Shown: piece after piece, positions 44,901 through 59,480 of the stretch | Layout of the letters: every line of letters starts with the position of its first letter | How positions within the stretch are numbered: the first letter of the stretch is position 1 | NCBI RefSeq assembly: GCF_022539315.1 | Contig: NC_066319.1 | Coordinates: 26,684,093 to 26,748,092 of the forward strand | From: Serinus canaria | Taxonomy: Eukaryota > Chordata > Aves > Passeriformes > Fringillidae | Direction: 5' to 3' | DNA: 64,000 nucleotides | The notes under the pieces: generated by a model | What the model was told of the DNA's origin: nothing | The model's input: only the letters and a program-made list of their open reading frames with translations | Databases searched by the model: none | Translations under genes and position numbers: made by a program

Positions 44901-47900
44901 ACTCTTTTTGCCAAATGGAGTTGTCAGGTCTCCTGTGTGTTAATGTTCTAAAGCTGATCCAATAAGCTCTGTGTGTGTGTGTTGGATAACTCTTATTTTT
45001 ATGTCTAAAGAAATGAGGGGTTATTTGTATTACACTGTCTTCAAAAAATGAGTGTTCTGTACTTCGGGAGAACCTTTACCAGTTATTCTATTAATTAGTA
45101 AATCTCTTTGTATGGACAGGCATTTAGATTTTTTTTTACCTGTGCTAAGCAAAGCAGAGTCAGGGATTTTGTCCTTGTTCTGCTGGAGCCTAAGATCAAA
45201 ATTCCTTCTGAATTGGGCAAGCAACTCTTGCATTGTTTTCTGAACATGTTTTTTTGGCTTTTTTTTTTGTTTGTTTTGTTTATTTGTTTTTACTTCCTTG
45301 GTGCCTTCATCTCTGTGAAATAGCTTGTACATGGGCACTGATGTGCTGCTGACAAGTGTCAGACTGAACTGAAGTGTGAGACTTGTGCTTAGGTGTGGAG
45401 ATAGTCCTACAGATAGAGCTTAAGAAGAGAGCTGCAGAGAAGTCTAAGCCTGAGGAAACCTATAAATAGTGGATGCCTTTGAGCACTGTTTAATACAAAG
45501 GAGATGTTAGGGTAATGAAGGTGATTGATAATCCAAGTTATTAGCTGACATCTTCCCTCCTGAAATGATTAGTTATGTAACTCATTTGATTTTCTTAAAT
45601 TATACAGTGTGAATAAATTGTCTTTGAGTTGCCTTCAGTTTTTCCAGTTTTGTGGTTTAATTCTGACCAGCCGTTATTTCAGGTTCTGACTTTGCAACTG
45701 CTCCACTGCAGCTTCCTTAAGAAGAAGCTCTTCACTATAAATATGAACAGGTTTGCTTCAAAGTGAGGAGTTGAACAGAAATTGAAGTGGGAAAAAGGCT
45801 GAGAGTTCAAAGTGAGAATGCATATTAGTGGAAACACTTGTGTGAGGCTTTTGGAGAGCAGCTTTTGTTTGATTCTGAGCTAGTCTGGATGAAGTCCACC
45901 TTTTTATAATTGATATTTAAAGGTTTTTTTTCTATTTATTTCATAAAACTTGGTCATGAATAAAATTATTTTTCTTCTTGTCAAGCCTGGTTTTCCATTA
46001 TTCTTCAAGTGGGAAAGCTTAAAACTTGTAGACAACTTGAAAGGACGGATCCTAGCCTGGAAAGGCACATTTTCATACTGAGAAGATGAAACATTTCCTG
46101 CTTCTTTCTGCATGTGGCATGCTTGCTCAAAGCAGGCAGAACTTAAGAAGAGGCTTTTACCTGGGTATGATTCCCAGTTCTTGTGCCTTTAGATCAGCAC
46201 CATTCTTCTAAATCCTGAGAGTGTTTTCAGGAGGGCTTTGCTGCCTGTTGCTGCTGTAGCTCAAAGATCAGGTTCTGGTTTCAGAGCGATTGCTAACCTA
46301 CAGGCTGACTAAGTTGTGCAAGAGAAGATCTTCCTTCAGAAGTGCTGGAGAAGTCAGTGCACAGTTATTTTCCATTGAGGTGGCTTGTTTTATTAGCACA
46401 GAGATAATGGTGTCTGCACCTAGGAATTACTCAGACCTTGAGCAAAGGTACAGATTGCTTTAAAACTCTTGCAGTTCAAGGCAGGTTCTGCCTCATGGCT
46501 CTCAGGTCCCACGCTGCGTTAGCGAAAGCAGGGATCCTGGGTGAGGCAGGTGTAGAACAAGTCTTTTCTTCCTCCCACGGTCTTATTTTAAGTTTGATTT
46601 TTTTTTTCCCCCCTTCATTTTCAGGGGTTAAAAAATACAGTAGTTCCTGAAGTTAAAAAGGGTGTGTTCAAAAGATACTTCAAGGAGAGAAAATAAATAT
46701 AAGAAATTAAGTAATTAGAGGTTTTAAGTACATGGTGAGGACTATCTATTTAAATAAAGGTGATTTGCAAAGCTTCTGTGTCTTTTGTTGGTTTGTTTGG
46801 GTGTTTTTTTAAATGGATTCTGGAGCCACAGCATCTACTATGATTCTTTTAAAATCAATTCTGGATACAAAAGTGAGGGAGGCATCTCACAGTTATGACA
46901 AATCACAAGTCTGTAATTTCATATTGCAATTAGTTCAGTCATGCCAACTGAAGCTTTTCATGCTTACAAATTCAGTGTTGTTCATTATTAATATAACAAT
47001 TAGAATTTGTGTTAAGCCAGCTAAACGCACAGAAATCCTCTGTCATTGACTTTACTGAGAGTGAAGATGTATCCTCTGAAGCAGACAACTTCATTCATAA
47101 ATGCTGGCTAAGATGGAAAATAACTATGACTGAAAATGGGTAATATTTTTCAACTAACAGGACTTAAAATATGAAGACTTGTCTGTAGGAATACTTCCTC
47201 TATAGGCAGTTTCATCCTGGTTGCTAAGAGAGAATCTTGGGTCAGTTGGTAGCAGTAGAGATGGAAAAATAGCCATTTCCAGTTTGTCCCCTGAGCCTCA
47301 ACTCTACAGGGATGATGGCAGTGTGAACCACAACTGCCTATTGACCATTCCTGGAGGGCGTTTGGTGTTTCTGTTCTGCCTATAGGAGGCTGAAAGCAAG
47401 CTGATGCTACCCAAAAAGAGTGTTAGAAGCTCTAAGGAAGAGTTATCCTTTTAGCAACTGGTAATGTCAGCTTTTAAGAAAACAGCTTGCTTTTTGGGTG
47501 AGAAAGATTATTTTAGAAGTCATTGCCTTAGAACTGCTACCAAACAAACATGAAGTCTTCATCTTTAGAGAAGCCTTGTATTAGTCTTCTGTATTATTTT
47601 TAGTACAGCTTTCAGTCACAAAATAGAACTTAATAACAATAGCTATATAGTGAAAAGAATATATATGTCTGGAGACTGGGTAATATGCTGATACTGAAGC
47701 AGTTTGGTATTTGGTAACCTTATATCTGGCACTCTTGGAAAAAGAAATTCTGCAGACAGTAAATTTGTCAGTAGAATTTGAGTCTAAAATGTGCAGACTT
47801 AGAAACTAAGTTTTCCTTTTGGAGTAACTGGTTGTGAAGGCAGTTTGTCCTTCACAGAAAGGTAATCTGTAGAGGTAGCCAAGACACACTGGACAAGAAA

Positions 47901-49233
47901 GGTGGGGAAAAGTGGCAGCATTTATTCATGATTGCTTCTGCTGTGCTCTCAAACTTGAAGACAGTTGAGGGGTTTGGGACAGAAAAGGCTGAATTTCTCA
48001 TGTTTCCTTCACTTTGTTAAATTGGGTGTTCTTAAAAATGTATATTCAAATGAAGTAAGACTAAGATAAGGTCTAGTAATTGTTAACAATTAAAAGTACT
48101 ATGTTCCAGTCACATCCAAGCGTTCTCTTACATCTGCATTAAAGCAATCTTGTCTGTTTTCTTCTTTAGTTGTTTGAATGAAGACAGACATGAGTTTCTT
48201 TGAAACTCTCAGTATAATGGATAAGTGCTTGAAAGATTTGCTTTAATAACTGGGGGAGAATGTTGTCAAAATCTGAAGGGAATTGTGAAATGCAGTTTAG
48301 TAATCAGTGCAACGTGTTTTAAATTTAGTCCCTGAAGTCTGCCAGAAAAAAAACTATGGTATTAGGGAAAGCTGTTGGTGTTAATAAAGTCACAAACTAG
48401 AAAAGCAAAGACAGACTTAATTTAGCATTTACCTTTTGACTCCCAAAAGTGTATGTAGCTGTACTGAAACAATTGCTTTCATTGGCAAGATTGCAGTTTA
48501 CCTTCTCTCAATGGGTTGTGTTACCATACCTTAATTATACTTGACCATGAAGTCCCAAGCAGAAGAGATTTTGTCAACACTGAAAAATTGTAAAAAGTCT
48601 TTAAAAAAAAAAAAATTATGTCCTATCGATGATGTTGGTGGTGCAGATGGAATAAAAGGCTGAACTTGCAGGCTGTAGGTTGCACTTTCTGAAAAGATCA
48701 ACTACAGGTTACTGTTAGCTCAGTCCTCCTAGGTTGAGCCATCAGTGGCTGCCATACTTGGAAACACTTCCCAAAGTGGTTCCAGTGCTGGGGAGTTCAT
48801 GTGAGGCTGGTGCTGCACCCGAGCTGGCTATGAGGAAGAGGCAGGCTGTGAAGTAGATCAGTAGCTGCCTGGCTTTGAGCTGTGGATTTGGGATACTCTG
48901 CTTGGGTGGGTCCCAGGCCTTTATCTTGGTTAACGGGAGTTTGTCTCTGTGTATTGATTCAGTCTGCAAGCAGTGGGGCTGTACAAAATTGGATCCCAAG
49001 TTTAGACTTGTCGACTTTTAGAGAGTGTAGCTGCAACTTTTTTCCTGTCTCTGGAGGAAAAGAAAACCAACCCTGACTTCACCTTGTGGTATCTCTTCTT
49101 CAACCTAATAGAGTTAAAAGAATAATATTTCTTTATCAACAAGACACAACTTTCATTCCTATAGCTCTATAAAGCTCAATGGTGTGGAATATGTTTTAGC
49201 ACATCTCTAAATTGATCTGTTCCTAGTATACTC

Positions 49234-49270
<37 letters not shown>

Positions 49271-49275
49271 GGGGG
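49234..49275 (+). repeat. A29-G13 homopolymer junction
   Basis: Twenty-nine A are followed immediately by thirteen G. Confidence 0.95.
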
Positions 49276-52200
49276 ACAAAAATCCAAACAATAGCAAAGA
49301 TAAATGCTTAGACTTCTAGTGAAGAGTATCTTAGCCTAGGGCTTGAGTCACAGGCAGAGTTCTGTTTAAATTAGTGTAGGATCTGGAATACTATTCTATT
49401 AATATATTGTCCAACTGAGCCCCTTCTTTATAGTTTAGTGTTCAGTGTAGAGTACAAATACTGAGCTGTCTACATCTGGCTTTTGCTTGTGCCAAGCACA
49501 CCCCAAGTCTTGGCCTTTATGAATTCCTTATCCAGATAGTAAAGTACAGAGTTCCCTCTCTGTGTGATGTGAGGACTCTGATACCCTGTTGGGTACATGG
49601 GCTTATGTAGGCAGTCCAAGTGTGTTTGGTTAGATGTCATTAATGAACTTGGCCCATAATAGTACTGAAATTTTTGTCTAATTTTTCTCTGAGCACTTCT
49701 TAAAAAGTATTCCTCTCTTTAGGTAATCCGTGTTAGCTTATATAAAAGTAGCATACCATGGTGAGCTCATTGTGCTTAGAGGCATTAGGGACTGGTATCT
49801 CTCTCTTGGCCTGTCTCTCCATGTGCTTACCACCCCAGCAGCTCCCTTTTTTTTATGAGAGAGAAGGGTGTCAGCTGTAAAATTCAACTGTTCTTGTCTC
49901 TGGCATGCAGATATCCACCCTCTCCATGTTTAACTTCTTGGTGTTTAGGTAAGGCTTGCATTGAGAATCTCTTTTCTTATTTCGCTTTTTTTTTTCCTTT
50001 GGTGCACCATTTTGAACTACACCAATGTAGGCTATGGTAAATCTTCTACTAAGTCAGATTATTTTATAGTTAGAAATTAGATGCAATACAATTTCACCTA
50101 AAGTGGCAAGTCTGTGTTTTATTAGGACTATAGCTTACGCTGTAAATCATATTCTACATTTTTTTTAACTTCAAATGTTGGGTTCTCCTCATACACCTTG
50201 GCAAATTATTGCAGTGTCTAAGAATAAGCTACAAATGTTCATCTAATATCAAATGCCGGGTACTTGATCTAGCAGGAAAAAACCAAAAGATGAAAAGAAG
50301 CTTGAAGTCTTTGTAATTTAGATTATGACCTAGTTGTTGCTTTATTTTCTGTTTCAGAAGTCAGTTAAGCAAAATATAAGAACTCAGTTTTCATGTATGT
50401 GCGGGAGTGGGACAAGTTTCTATTAAAATGTGGACACCTGAACTGTAGGTACCAGTTGGGGATGACGGAGACCTGTCAATGGGCTTTCCCTGCCTGTGTG
50501 TTCTGAGGTCGTTTACTCTGCCTCTTGCTGTATCAAATACTCACCTCGTCCTCACTTTCTTACCAGCATAACTAGAATGCACAGTAGTCTCTAGTTTAGC
50601 CATATTCTTTTTTGTATAGACATGATCTTATGTGTATACATGATCTTATGTTTGTCATAATCCATATTGAAATAACTTTCCTGTTGAAAGGAATTTGTCA
50701 CCATAACTAGTCCTTTATTGCTACCTCTGAATTTGTCAGTTTCTGATACTGGCAGATTATGCTGTTGAATATTCTTCTTTGCAGACATAAGTGCAATACA
50801 CAAGTATTAAGCGTAACACTAATCTCGGCTGAACACAAATAGAAAATAGAAGCATCTTCTTCTTTACCATGTGGACTTCTATTTACTTGTTAATCCAATG
50901 AATTGATCACATAGGTAGTTCAGCATATAACCCAATTGAAATTAAGATTATGTAGCTAAATTTTATGGGGTTTGTATGCCTTTATTTAACTCCCTTGAAA
51001 CCATTATACTAGAGGTTAGTTTGTGAGTGTGGTGGTTCTTGGGACAGAAGCTCAGAACTTACGACAGAAGTAGTACGATTGCACTTCATTCTTTATTTGA
51101 CAAATATTTGTATTACAGAGGTCTGGAGACATCTGAGTAGAGAGAAAAGAAAGATTTAATTACTGTATTATTATTATATGATCTGATTTATTCTCCGATT
51201 AGTCATGTAAGAAACCATGTGTTGTTACAAATGAGTTTAGCATCCCTTCCATTATTTGCTGAATAGCTAGTATGGACGTTGCAAGAGCTTCCAAAATGTG
51301 AAGAAAACATTAGAATGTGTGGATTGTTCCTGCTAAAAGTATTTTGTTTTCTGAATGTAAAACTTCTTACAATGTAAAAAGCAGGATATGAAATCAAGTA
51401 TTTCTGCAGTATGGTTATGACTGAATTGCACAAGTCAAAACCTGTCCTTTCCTCTTTACCTGGTAAGAACTAGTTTATATGCTCTCCAAATAATGCATAG
51501 AATATGCTTCAAATCTGTCTATTGTAAGTTGTTTAGATGAACTTCTCTCAAAGTAGCTCTCAGGAAGATGGAGTTTAGTATTGTATTATGCTCATTTTTC
51601 TGAAGAAATTGAAGAAGCTACTGTACTTCACTGCTTTTTTTTTGGTGTAAAATTATGTCAAAACTTTCAGAAATAATGCCAGAAAAAGCAATCCGGAATC
51701 TTTAAAATAGTATCCTGTGCAAAACATGTGAAAGCAGTTTCTGAAAAAATCTTGTTGGAAACCTCAGATGGCAACCTTCAATTTAAAGGAATAGCAAAAT
51801 GAGTCATTCTTAAAGTATAAAAAAAAAACAAACAAAGAAAATCTATAGCGTATTTTTTGTCCAGTAATAGGAAAAGGATTGACTCTGGATATGAAATGCT
51901 GAACTTTATTGCATTTGCATTACGCAGAATTATTAACATTGTACTGTAGAGGCTGTGGCACATTTTTGGCAAGCTGATACATTCCTCCCTTTCTCTGCTT
52001 CCTCCCACTCAAAAGCTTTTGTCTTTTCTATCTGCTTTTTGAAGAGAGAAATGTGGTATGCATAAAGACCTCTGAAACTGTAACTCAAGTTTGGGTTTGA
52101 TGTAAAGCTAAACTGTTACCATAAATTCAGATTGCAGAAAAACCTTTGTTTTCTTATTTAAATAAAGCCAAGTACAGTTAAACTGTAGTAATAGGCAGTA

Positions 52201-53169
52201 GGGAATTAGCGGCCTGACTTTTGTAGCTAATACCTGGCAGAGCTGAGAAATGACTATTGTGTGAGGTAATTGTACTTTATCTGTGCATGTTAGTGTATCT
52301 TCTTTTCCCCTTTGAGAGGAGGCTGTTAGGAAAGATGATAATGGGTTAAATATAAGGAAAACCTGACACTTGTCATTGCAAGAAGTGTTCAGTAGTATGA
52401 TGCCAACTACTGTCATGTTCTATTTTTAGCAAGTGTGGACTTGGTCTGTGGTTTTACTGAGGAATCTTGGTCTCTACTGGACAAATTTGGGGAAGACCAG
52501 TGCAACCCATATTTTTTTTTGTTGGAATGGAACTTTGCATCATCAAACATATTGAATGTCCCATGAACTGTACCTGAAAATGGCTACTTGCCACGAGGTG
52601 ATACCTTGGAGGATTCTTTTAAGCCTCTTGCATGCAAAACCCCATTAGCAGGGTTCAGAGGTGGCTCCATACACTGCACACACACAAGAATTTTTATGAA
52701 CAGCCTTGGAATGCTATATGTGTGGTTGTTTCTAAAACAAACAGATAGTAACTCTTCCCCTCTGCCTCTGTTTATATATAGACATAGCTGAATTTAAAAG
52801 CTTGATTCATCTGCAAATGGCTTTGTATTTATTTAATTTATTGAAATAAAAAGTCTATAAAAGTAGTATCTTTAAATGGATAATGAAGTAATTTAGGACT
52901 AATATTTATATAAATGTTTTTTATACAACTAGTAATACTTAACTCTAGAGACATTTCACTGTGGTGTTTTACATCTAAGGCTGAAGAATTATGTTACTGA
53001 GATGAGAAGAGAGGAGGCAGGGGAGAGGGGGCTGAAGCGGACTCTTCATAGCCAAGGATATCTAAAAATGGAGCATAAATACTAACACTGATTTTCCTTT
53101 TTAGGTCTTCTTCAAGTTTTATGCAATAATACATTAGGCTTACATGGAAAGGTTTTGGTAGCAGGAAGA

Positions 53170-54053
53170 GCTCAGGTGTGGCTTGTGAGAAGCTCCCTTC
53201 ATGTCTGACAGCCAGTGCCAGATGGCTCCAAGGTGGAGATGGTGCTGGCCAAGGCTGAGCCCGTGCAGTGGTGGGATAACAGATTTAAGAAGGGGAAAAA
53301 ATGTTTGTGTGGGAACAGTTGCAGACAGACGGGAGCATATGAGAGAAGCAGCTCTGCTGTCACCAAAGTCAGTGAAAGAGGGCCAGGAGAGGCTTCAGAT
53401 GCTGGAGCAGAGATTCCCTGGCAGCCTGTGGGTGAAGACTGTGGTGAGCCAGGCTGGGTCCCTGTAGTCTGAGGAGGTCCAAGGTGAAGCAGACAACCAC
53501 TTGGAATCCCTGGAAACCCCCATGCCAAAGCAGCTGGGTGCCCAAGGGAGACTGTGACCCTCTGGGAAGCCTGTGCTAGAGGATGCTCCTGGCAGGACCT
53601 GTGGACCATGGAGAGAGAAACCCAGGCTGAAGCATGTCTGCTGCCAGGACATGTGACCCCACAGGGGACCCCTGCTGGAGCTATCTGTTCCTAACGGACT
53701 GTTCCCTTGGTTAGAACTCATGCTGGAGCAGTGGTTTCATGAATTGCAGCCCATGGGAAGGACTCGCGTTGCAGAAGTTCATGGAGGATAATCTCCCATG
53801 AGAGAGACCCCATGCTGAAGCAGGGTGAAAGTTGTTTCTCATTGTTCTACTCTGATTTGATTGGTCATAAATTAAATTGATTTGCAAGTCAAGATTGTTT
53901 TGCCCATGACAGTAATTGGTGAGTGATGATCCTGTCCTTACCTTGACCCAAGAGCTTTTCACTGTATTTTCTCTGCCCTGTCCACTTGAGGAGTGGGAGT
54001 AATGGGAATGTCTTTGATGGTTACCTGGTGTCCAGCCAAGGTCAGCCCACACA
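53170..54053 (+). mobile_element. ERV-type LTR element (avian, probably ERVL-like, solo and degraded)
   Basis: The sequence follows an abundant bird LTR pattern: gccaaggctgagcccgtgca, then repeated cagcccatgggaaggac and catgctggagcag phrases, a ttgattggtcataaattaaa block, and the tail cctggtgtccagccaaggtc ending near cccaca. I see no gag, pol or env coding frame attached. The exact family name and 5' boundary are uncertain. Confidence 0.7.
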
Positions 54054-56299
54054 AAATTATAACTATTATAGTAAATTTCTGAAATAACCAGAACAGCTAG
54101 CAATTTGATAGTGGAAAACATCCAGACAAAGCTTTTCAAGTGATAGCAAATACTTCAAAAAGTGATGGGGCAGTATCTAAATAAATATCTTGTCTAAGAG
54201 ATTGTCATGGAAGTTCAGAGATGCTTAAGAGGGTGGGATTCTGTATGACTGATGCAGTGTTGCATCTTAACAGCTCTTGTTCCCAGAAGTTTTGGTGGAA
54301 TCAAAAGTTTTCAAATATTCAGCTATCACATAAACCTTTCATCTGTGTTGGGTACTAATCCGCAGTGATACGCTGGCATTATGGCCTTTTTAGATCATTC
54401 ATCAGCTCAGTATACACTGCCTGACCACTGTTGCAATTTTCTGCCCTTTGCATTTTTTTAATGAAACTGTAGGACCACTTTGTTAAGTCACAGTTTTCCT
54501 CAAGAACAGACTAAAGAGCATGTTCGTTTTGGTAAAGCTGAATTAGGGATGCATTAGTTGGGTGAGTAATACTGTTCTTTTGTCCATGTGGGAAAACCAG
54601 TTTTTCTCGTTCAGTGGTAACCAGCATAATGTAAAATATGTGTATTTGGGTCATAGTTTCTTCTTAATTTCTAAGCTAGCATTTTGGGAGGATTGTTTGA
54701 AGTTTCCCTGTTCTGCTTATATTGATCTTGAAATTTCAGATTCTGAAACCATAATGAAACTAGCAATTTGGTAAACCAGCTTTGGGAAAATACCACAAAA
54801 TTTCATTATTCAGCACCTGAAGGCCTTTTATTTTGGTTTTTCGTTTATGGAAGTTAAGTGCTGGTTGTTTTCTCAGCAGTTGTGTGCAGATGTCACTGTT
54901 ATGCTTAGGTGCAGTTTAATGCAGACAGGTGACCTGGTGGGGACTTTTATTGTAATATTTAGTAGCATGGTCATAGTCATATCAATATTTCTGAAAACTG
55001 AATCTGTAAGCAGATTCTTTAAGAAATTTGGCCTAGCAGTGCTCACTGTTAGTCTTGCCACTTAGCGCTCAGGAAGGGTTTGATGAACTTGTTGCTGTCT
55101 TTCATATTGAAGACTGACCTATGACAGATATAGCCCTGGAGAGAAAATCTTTATTAAGGGTTTGCTTCCTCTCCTTATGTATAAGGAAAGGAAATTGTAT
55201 CTATATGATAGAAGAAACTATTGCCATTTTGTTCAATTTTGAGCCTACTGAAATTAAAAACCAGTAGCAGGAAAAACAGTCCTCATGCTAAAGGTACTTG
55301 TTGGGTTTTTTTCCCTTATTTGTTTTTCTTCTCTCCCCGACTCACATAGCATAAACAGATATATATTGTACAACAAACTTTTTTTTTTGGTTGAAGGCTG
55401 TTAGTAGTGGCCATTGAATAGGGTGAGATCTGATAAAACCCACAGAAAGTCTCTTTATAAAAAGGAAGTAATATTATGAAATGGTCCACAGTATTGAAAT
55501 TATAATTTATAATAGTTAATTGAAGTTTCTCAGTTTTGTAAAGTAAATTTCATTTCTTTAGAAGTCCGAGTAGTAAAGCACCATTGTCTCATCCACTCTA
55601 AAGTGGAATTCCCTGATAAGCTGTGTCTGACCTGTGGCTCACTAGTAAGATTTTTGCTTTGCTGAAGCTTTGTTTTGCATGTTTTGCTAAAAACCTAAAT
55701 ACTGTGACTCTAACAAACCTGTGTATCTCTTAATTAGTAAATGCCATCAGTTTCTGGACAAAAAAAATTTTGAAATCTTTTAATATGATTACTTCTTGTC
55801 AGTTAATCACACTTTTTCCTTGGTACCACACATTTCTTGGTTTGTACAGAAATAACCTGTAGAGATGTGAGCAGTCTCTGCTTTCCATGTTCAGATGCCT
55901 CTTTAGATGTGTGAAATGCTGAGTGGTGTGACCCATTGCATTGTTTCAAAACAGGCTTTCAAATGCTTGGTCAGAATTGTGTCAATATGGACATGGCTCT
56001 GAGTGTCCTGGCCTTTAGGGATACTTGAGATGTTACAGGTCTCATGTGAATACCTGGATTTTCAGTGAATGTATTGAGAAGAGATGTAATTTTGCTTTTT
56101 GAATGGAGGGATGCTAATAGAACTAGAGTAGTATCTGGAAAATGAATAAAATTTAAATAAATAACACTGAGTTTCATAATATCTTGGTTTTTTTTCTTTC
56201 CCCATTTGTTTTGGTACCTGTTTCATTGGGTTTTAAATCTGATGGATTAAACCACCTCTCACCAAAGCCCACTGGGACACTGAACCATTGACCCCTACT

Positions 56300-56971
56300 C
56301 TCTGAAAGCGATCAACAGCTCAGTGTCCCAAAAGACATTGGTGACAAATGGTGTCCCTCGGGTGTCTGTGCTATTTAATGTCTTCATTAATGACATAGTT
56401 AAAAGGATCAGGTGCATCCTCAGCAAATTTGCTGATGACACCCTCTCCTCTGCTGAGACCCCATTCACAGTGCTGCATCCAGCTCAGGGGTCCCCAGCAT
56501 GGGAAGGACACAGACCTCTTGGAGTGAGTCCAGAGAAGGGCCATGATGACAGTTAGAGGGCTGGAGCACCTCTCCTATAAGGAAAGGCTGAAAGAATTGG
56601 AATTGTTCAACCAGGAGAAGGCTCTGGGCAGACCTTATTGCAGCCTTCAGTACTGCAAGGGGCTTTTAGAAAGACAAACATTTTAGCCAAGTCTGTTGCA
56701 GGAGGACAAGGGGTAATGGCTTTGAGCTGACGGAGTCTATTTAGATTAGACACATGTAGAAATGTTTTACGGTGAGGGTGGTGAAACACTGGAACCACTA
56801 GAACCAGAGAGGTGGTAGATGCCCTATCCCTGGAAGTGTTCAAGGTCAGGTTGAGTGGGGCTTTGAACAACCTGATCTAGTTGAAGATATCCTTGCTCAT
56901 TGCAGGGGGGCATTGGACTAAATGAACTTTAAAAGCTCTCTTCCAACCCAAACTGTTCTATGAGTCTGTGA
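56300..56971 (+). mobile_element. CR1 LINE fragment, internally deleted
   Basis: It begins in the reverse-transcriptase region (gtgacaaatggtgtccctcg, then cagcaaatttgctgatgaca) and jumps to the 3' tail (gtgaaacactggaacc through ccaacccaaactgttctatg). The frame is broken by stops and a deletion near 56455. Confidence 0.85.
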
Positions 56972-58509
56972 AAATGGTATTTTTTGTGCAGCTATGATGC
57001 ATTTCCAGTAGTAAAAGCACTTGCTCAGGCAGGTCTTTGTATTCACTATCACACTCAGACAGAAAAAACCCTTTCTGACTGTTTTCTGAAGGTATCACAC
57101 CCAACCTTTCTTCATCTACCATTCTGCTGTTGATCAGGTTGTGAAAAGTAGATGAAAGAGCTGCATGCTGGGTGTTTGAGTTTTAGTGTGGGTTGAGGTC
57201 AAATATAAATAGCTGTATTTAGAGAGGAAAGAGGGAGAACTGTGCTGAACTGATTATACTTGTAAATGCACTGGAGTTTTACCTAGAGCAGTGAGCTGAA
57301 ATGAGTACTTGTTTTGGAATAGATTTAATTAAAGTTTTGTTCAAAGGCTTTTTAAAAAACCTGTTAAATCAGTTAGGGAGCTACCAATTTAGAGGGAACT
57401 GATTAAGGACATAATGCTGGTTTCCTTAGCTTTTCTTTGTTTGTTGGTGTTTCTACAGATGTTCAGATTCCTTGTGCCTTTAAGAGCTGCCTCATATCAC
57501 ACAGTGGTAGAGTGGCTGGAATGCCTTTTGGATATACTAAAGCATATCTGGACTTCTGCAAAATTACATTTTGTTTATCCCTCTTAGTTGCTAACCTAGC
57601 CTTAGTTAGGTTTGAAATCATTTATTATTTTAAAACACGCTAAAGTTTAGGAATACATTGCTTTTTATAAGTATAAAGATCTCATTTTTGTCTTGATGCA
57701 TGTCAGGCACTATGTTCATAGTCTCTGCTTCTCTCCAGCTTTTACTGCTGCTGTTTGTTTTGGACACTTTGTTTAAACCAGCCTATTGCACTAAAGTATG
57801 ATTCCAATTCACAGAACTGCTTTTATGACCCTTTGCATGTGAGTGCAGCATCCACTATCCTGTGGCACAAAGCTGGCTTTGGTATATGCTAGTTGGTAGC
57901 TCAGTCATTTACTATGTAGAGTCAGAGATCTTTAATGCATACTGTCCAGAACTAGTGAGTTTTTAAAATTGCTGGTTATAACATTTCACCTCTTGACACG
58001 TGTATGACGTTGCGTTGCCCTAGAAATGCAGGGCAGGCCGTAAGGTATGAGTCAATACATAAGATGAAAGAGCTGTATAATACGGAATACATAATCACCA
58101 GGATGCATAATTTAGATTTCCTGAAAGTAACAATTCACTTTCATCACAGTTATAAACAGAGGTTGTGCTACTGTTAAGAAGACAGCTGTGTCGCTGCCTA
58201 ATCACGCTCATTCCAGTGCGTATCACATCTGTCAGTCAGGCTCTGTTTTTGACAGCGGGGAGCCAGCTTAGCCATCATTAGCATGATACTTGTGTCATAA
58301 GGTTAAACAGAGTAGAGAGGCAATTTGGAGTTGATTACGGTTTCCTTGTTTTGTGTGTACTCGATTACAATGGTTAAGTTAGAATAGGCCCAGTATTAAG
58401 TTTTTCAAGAAGTGCCTTTTCCCTTAGTATGCCCTTTTTTGAATCTGAATTCACTGCACCTCCTGCTTCTGTGTGCATGAGGAATGGAAGAGGTGTGACT
58501 GGGATTGGC

Positions 58510-59480
58510 TTTGGACCTCAGTTTTCAGGTAGGTGTTCAGGGACATGAAGGGCAACAGGAAAGACTTCTGCAAGTACATCACCAACCAGAGGGAGATGAA
58601 GGAAAACATGGAAAAAGCTGAGGTACTAGATGTCTTTTTTACCTTGGTCATTATTGGTAGGATTTGTCATCTGGAGTCCCAGGCCTTAGAGACTAGTGGG
58701 GAAGTCTGGAGCAATGAAGATTTAGCCTCAATAGAGAAGAACCAAGTAAGGGAACATTTTAAAAATTTTGCCACGAGTCCATGGGAACTGATAGAATGCA
58801 CCTATGAGTGGTCAGAGAGCTGATACCATAGCAAAACCACTCTGAATTGTTTTTGAAAGATTGAGGTAATTGGAGACTCTTCTTGAGGACTGGAAGAAAG
58901 CAAGTGTTGCTTTTGCCTTCAAGAAGGACAGGAGGGTCTGGGTATTTGCAGACTGCTCAGCCTCACCTAGACCCCTGGGAGGATGATGGAGCAAGTTCTC
59001 CTGTGAAGCCATTTCCAAACATAAGAAGGACAGGAAGATGATTAGCAATAGTTTTTGTTGCTATAGGAAGGGGAAATAGTACTTGACCAACCTGCCAGCC
59101 CTCCTTGACAAAATGACTGGATTGGTGGAGGAGAAAAGAGAAGTTTGTGCTATTTAACTTTAACAGTACTTTTGTAATTGTCTCCCTTAACACCCTCACC
59201 ATCTGGTCTAGCTAAGTAGACAGGGGAAGGGATTGCAAATTGGCTGAAGTGCTGGGCTTAAAGGGGTGTGAATGGTGCTACAAAGTCCAGCTGCTGGCCA
59301 ACTAGCAGTGGTGTGCCCTAGGGGTTGATAGTAGGGCCTGGGCTGTTTATTTTCGTTAATACCTGAGTGATGGGGCACTGTGCACCCTCAGCAAGTTCAC
59401 AGATGATGCAAAATTGGGAGGAGTGGATGACACAACAAACACCTTTGCTGCTATTTAGAGGGACTTTGGCAGGCTAAAGG
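58510..59480 (+). mobile_element. CR1 LINE ORF2 fragment
   Basis: The order of CR1 phrases is kept: caacaggaaagacttctgca, a gaggactggaagaaa segment, atgatggagcaagttctcct, cctaggggttgatagtaggg, then ctcagcaagttcacagatga. Many stops and indels show it is old and non-functional. It lacks the 3' tail. Confidence 0.8.

Noticed and set aside
46813..47049. Plus-strand frame of 78 residues in the large intron
   Set aside because: It has no splice sites, no domain and AT-rich composition like the surrounding intron.
53201..53609. Open frames on both strands near 53.2-53.6 kb
   Set aside because: They fall inside the LTR-type element and match no retroviral protein region that I recognise.
58533..58823. 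Short plus-strand frame resembling a protein fragment
   Set aside because: It lies within a decayed CR1 ORF2 copy.
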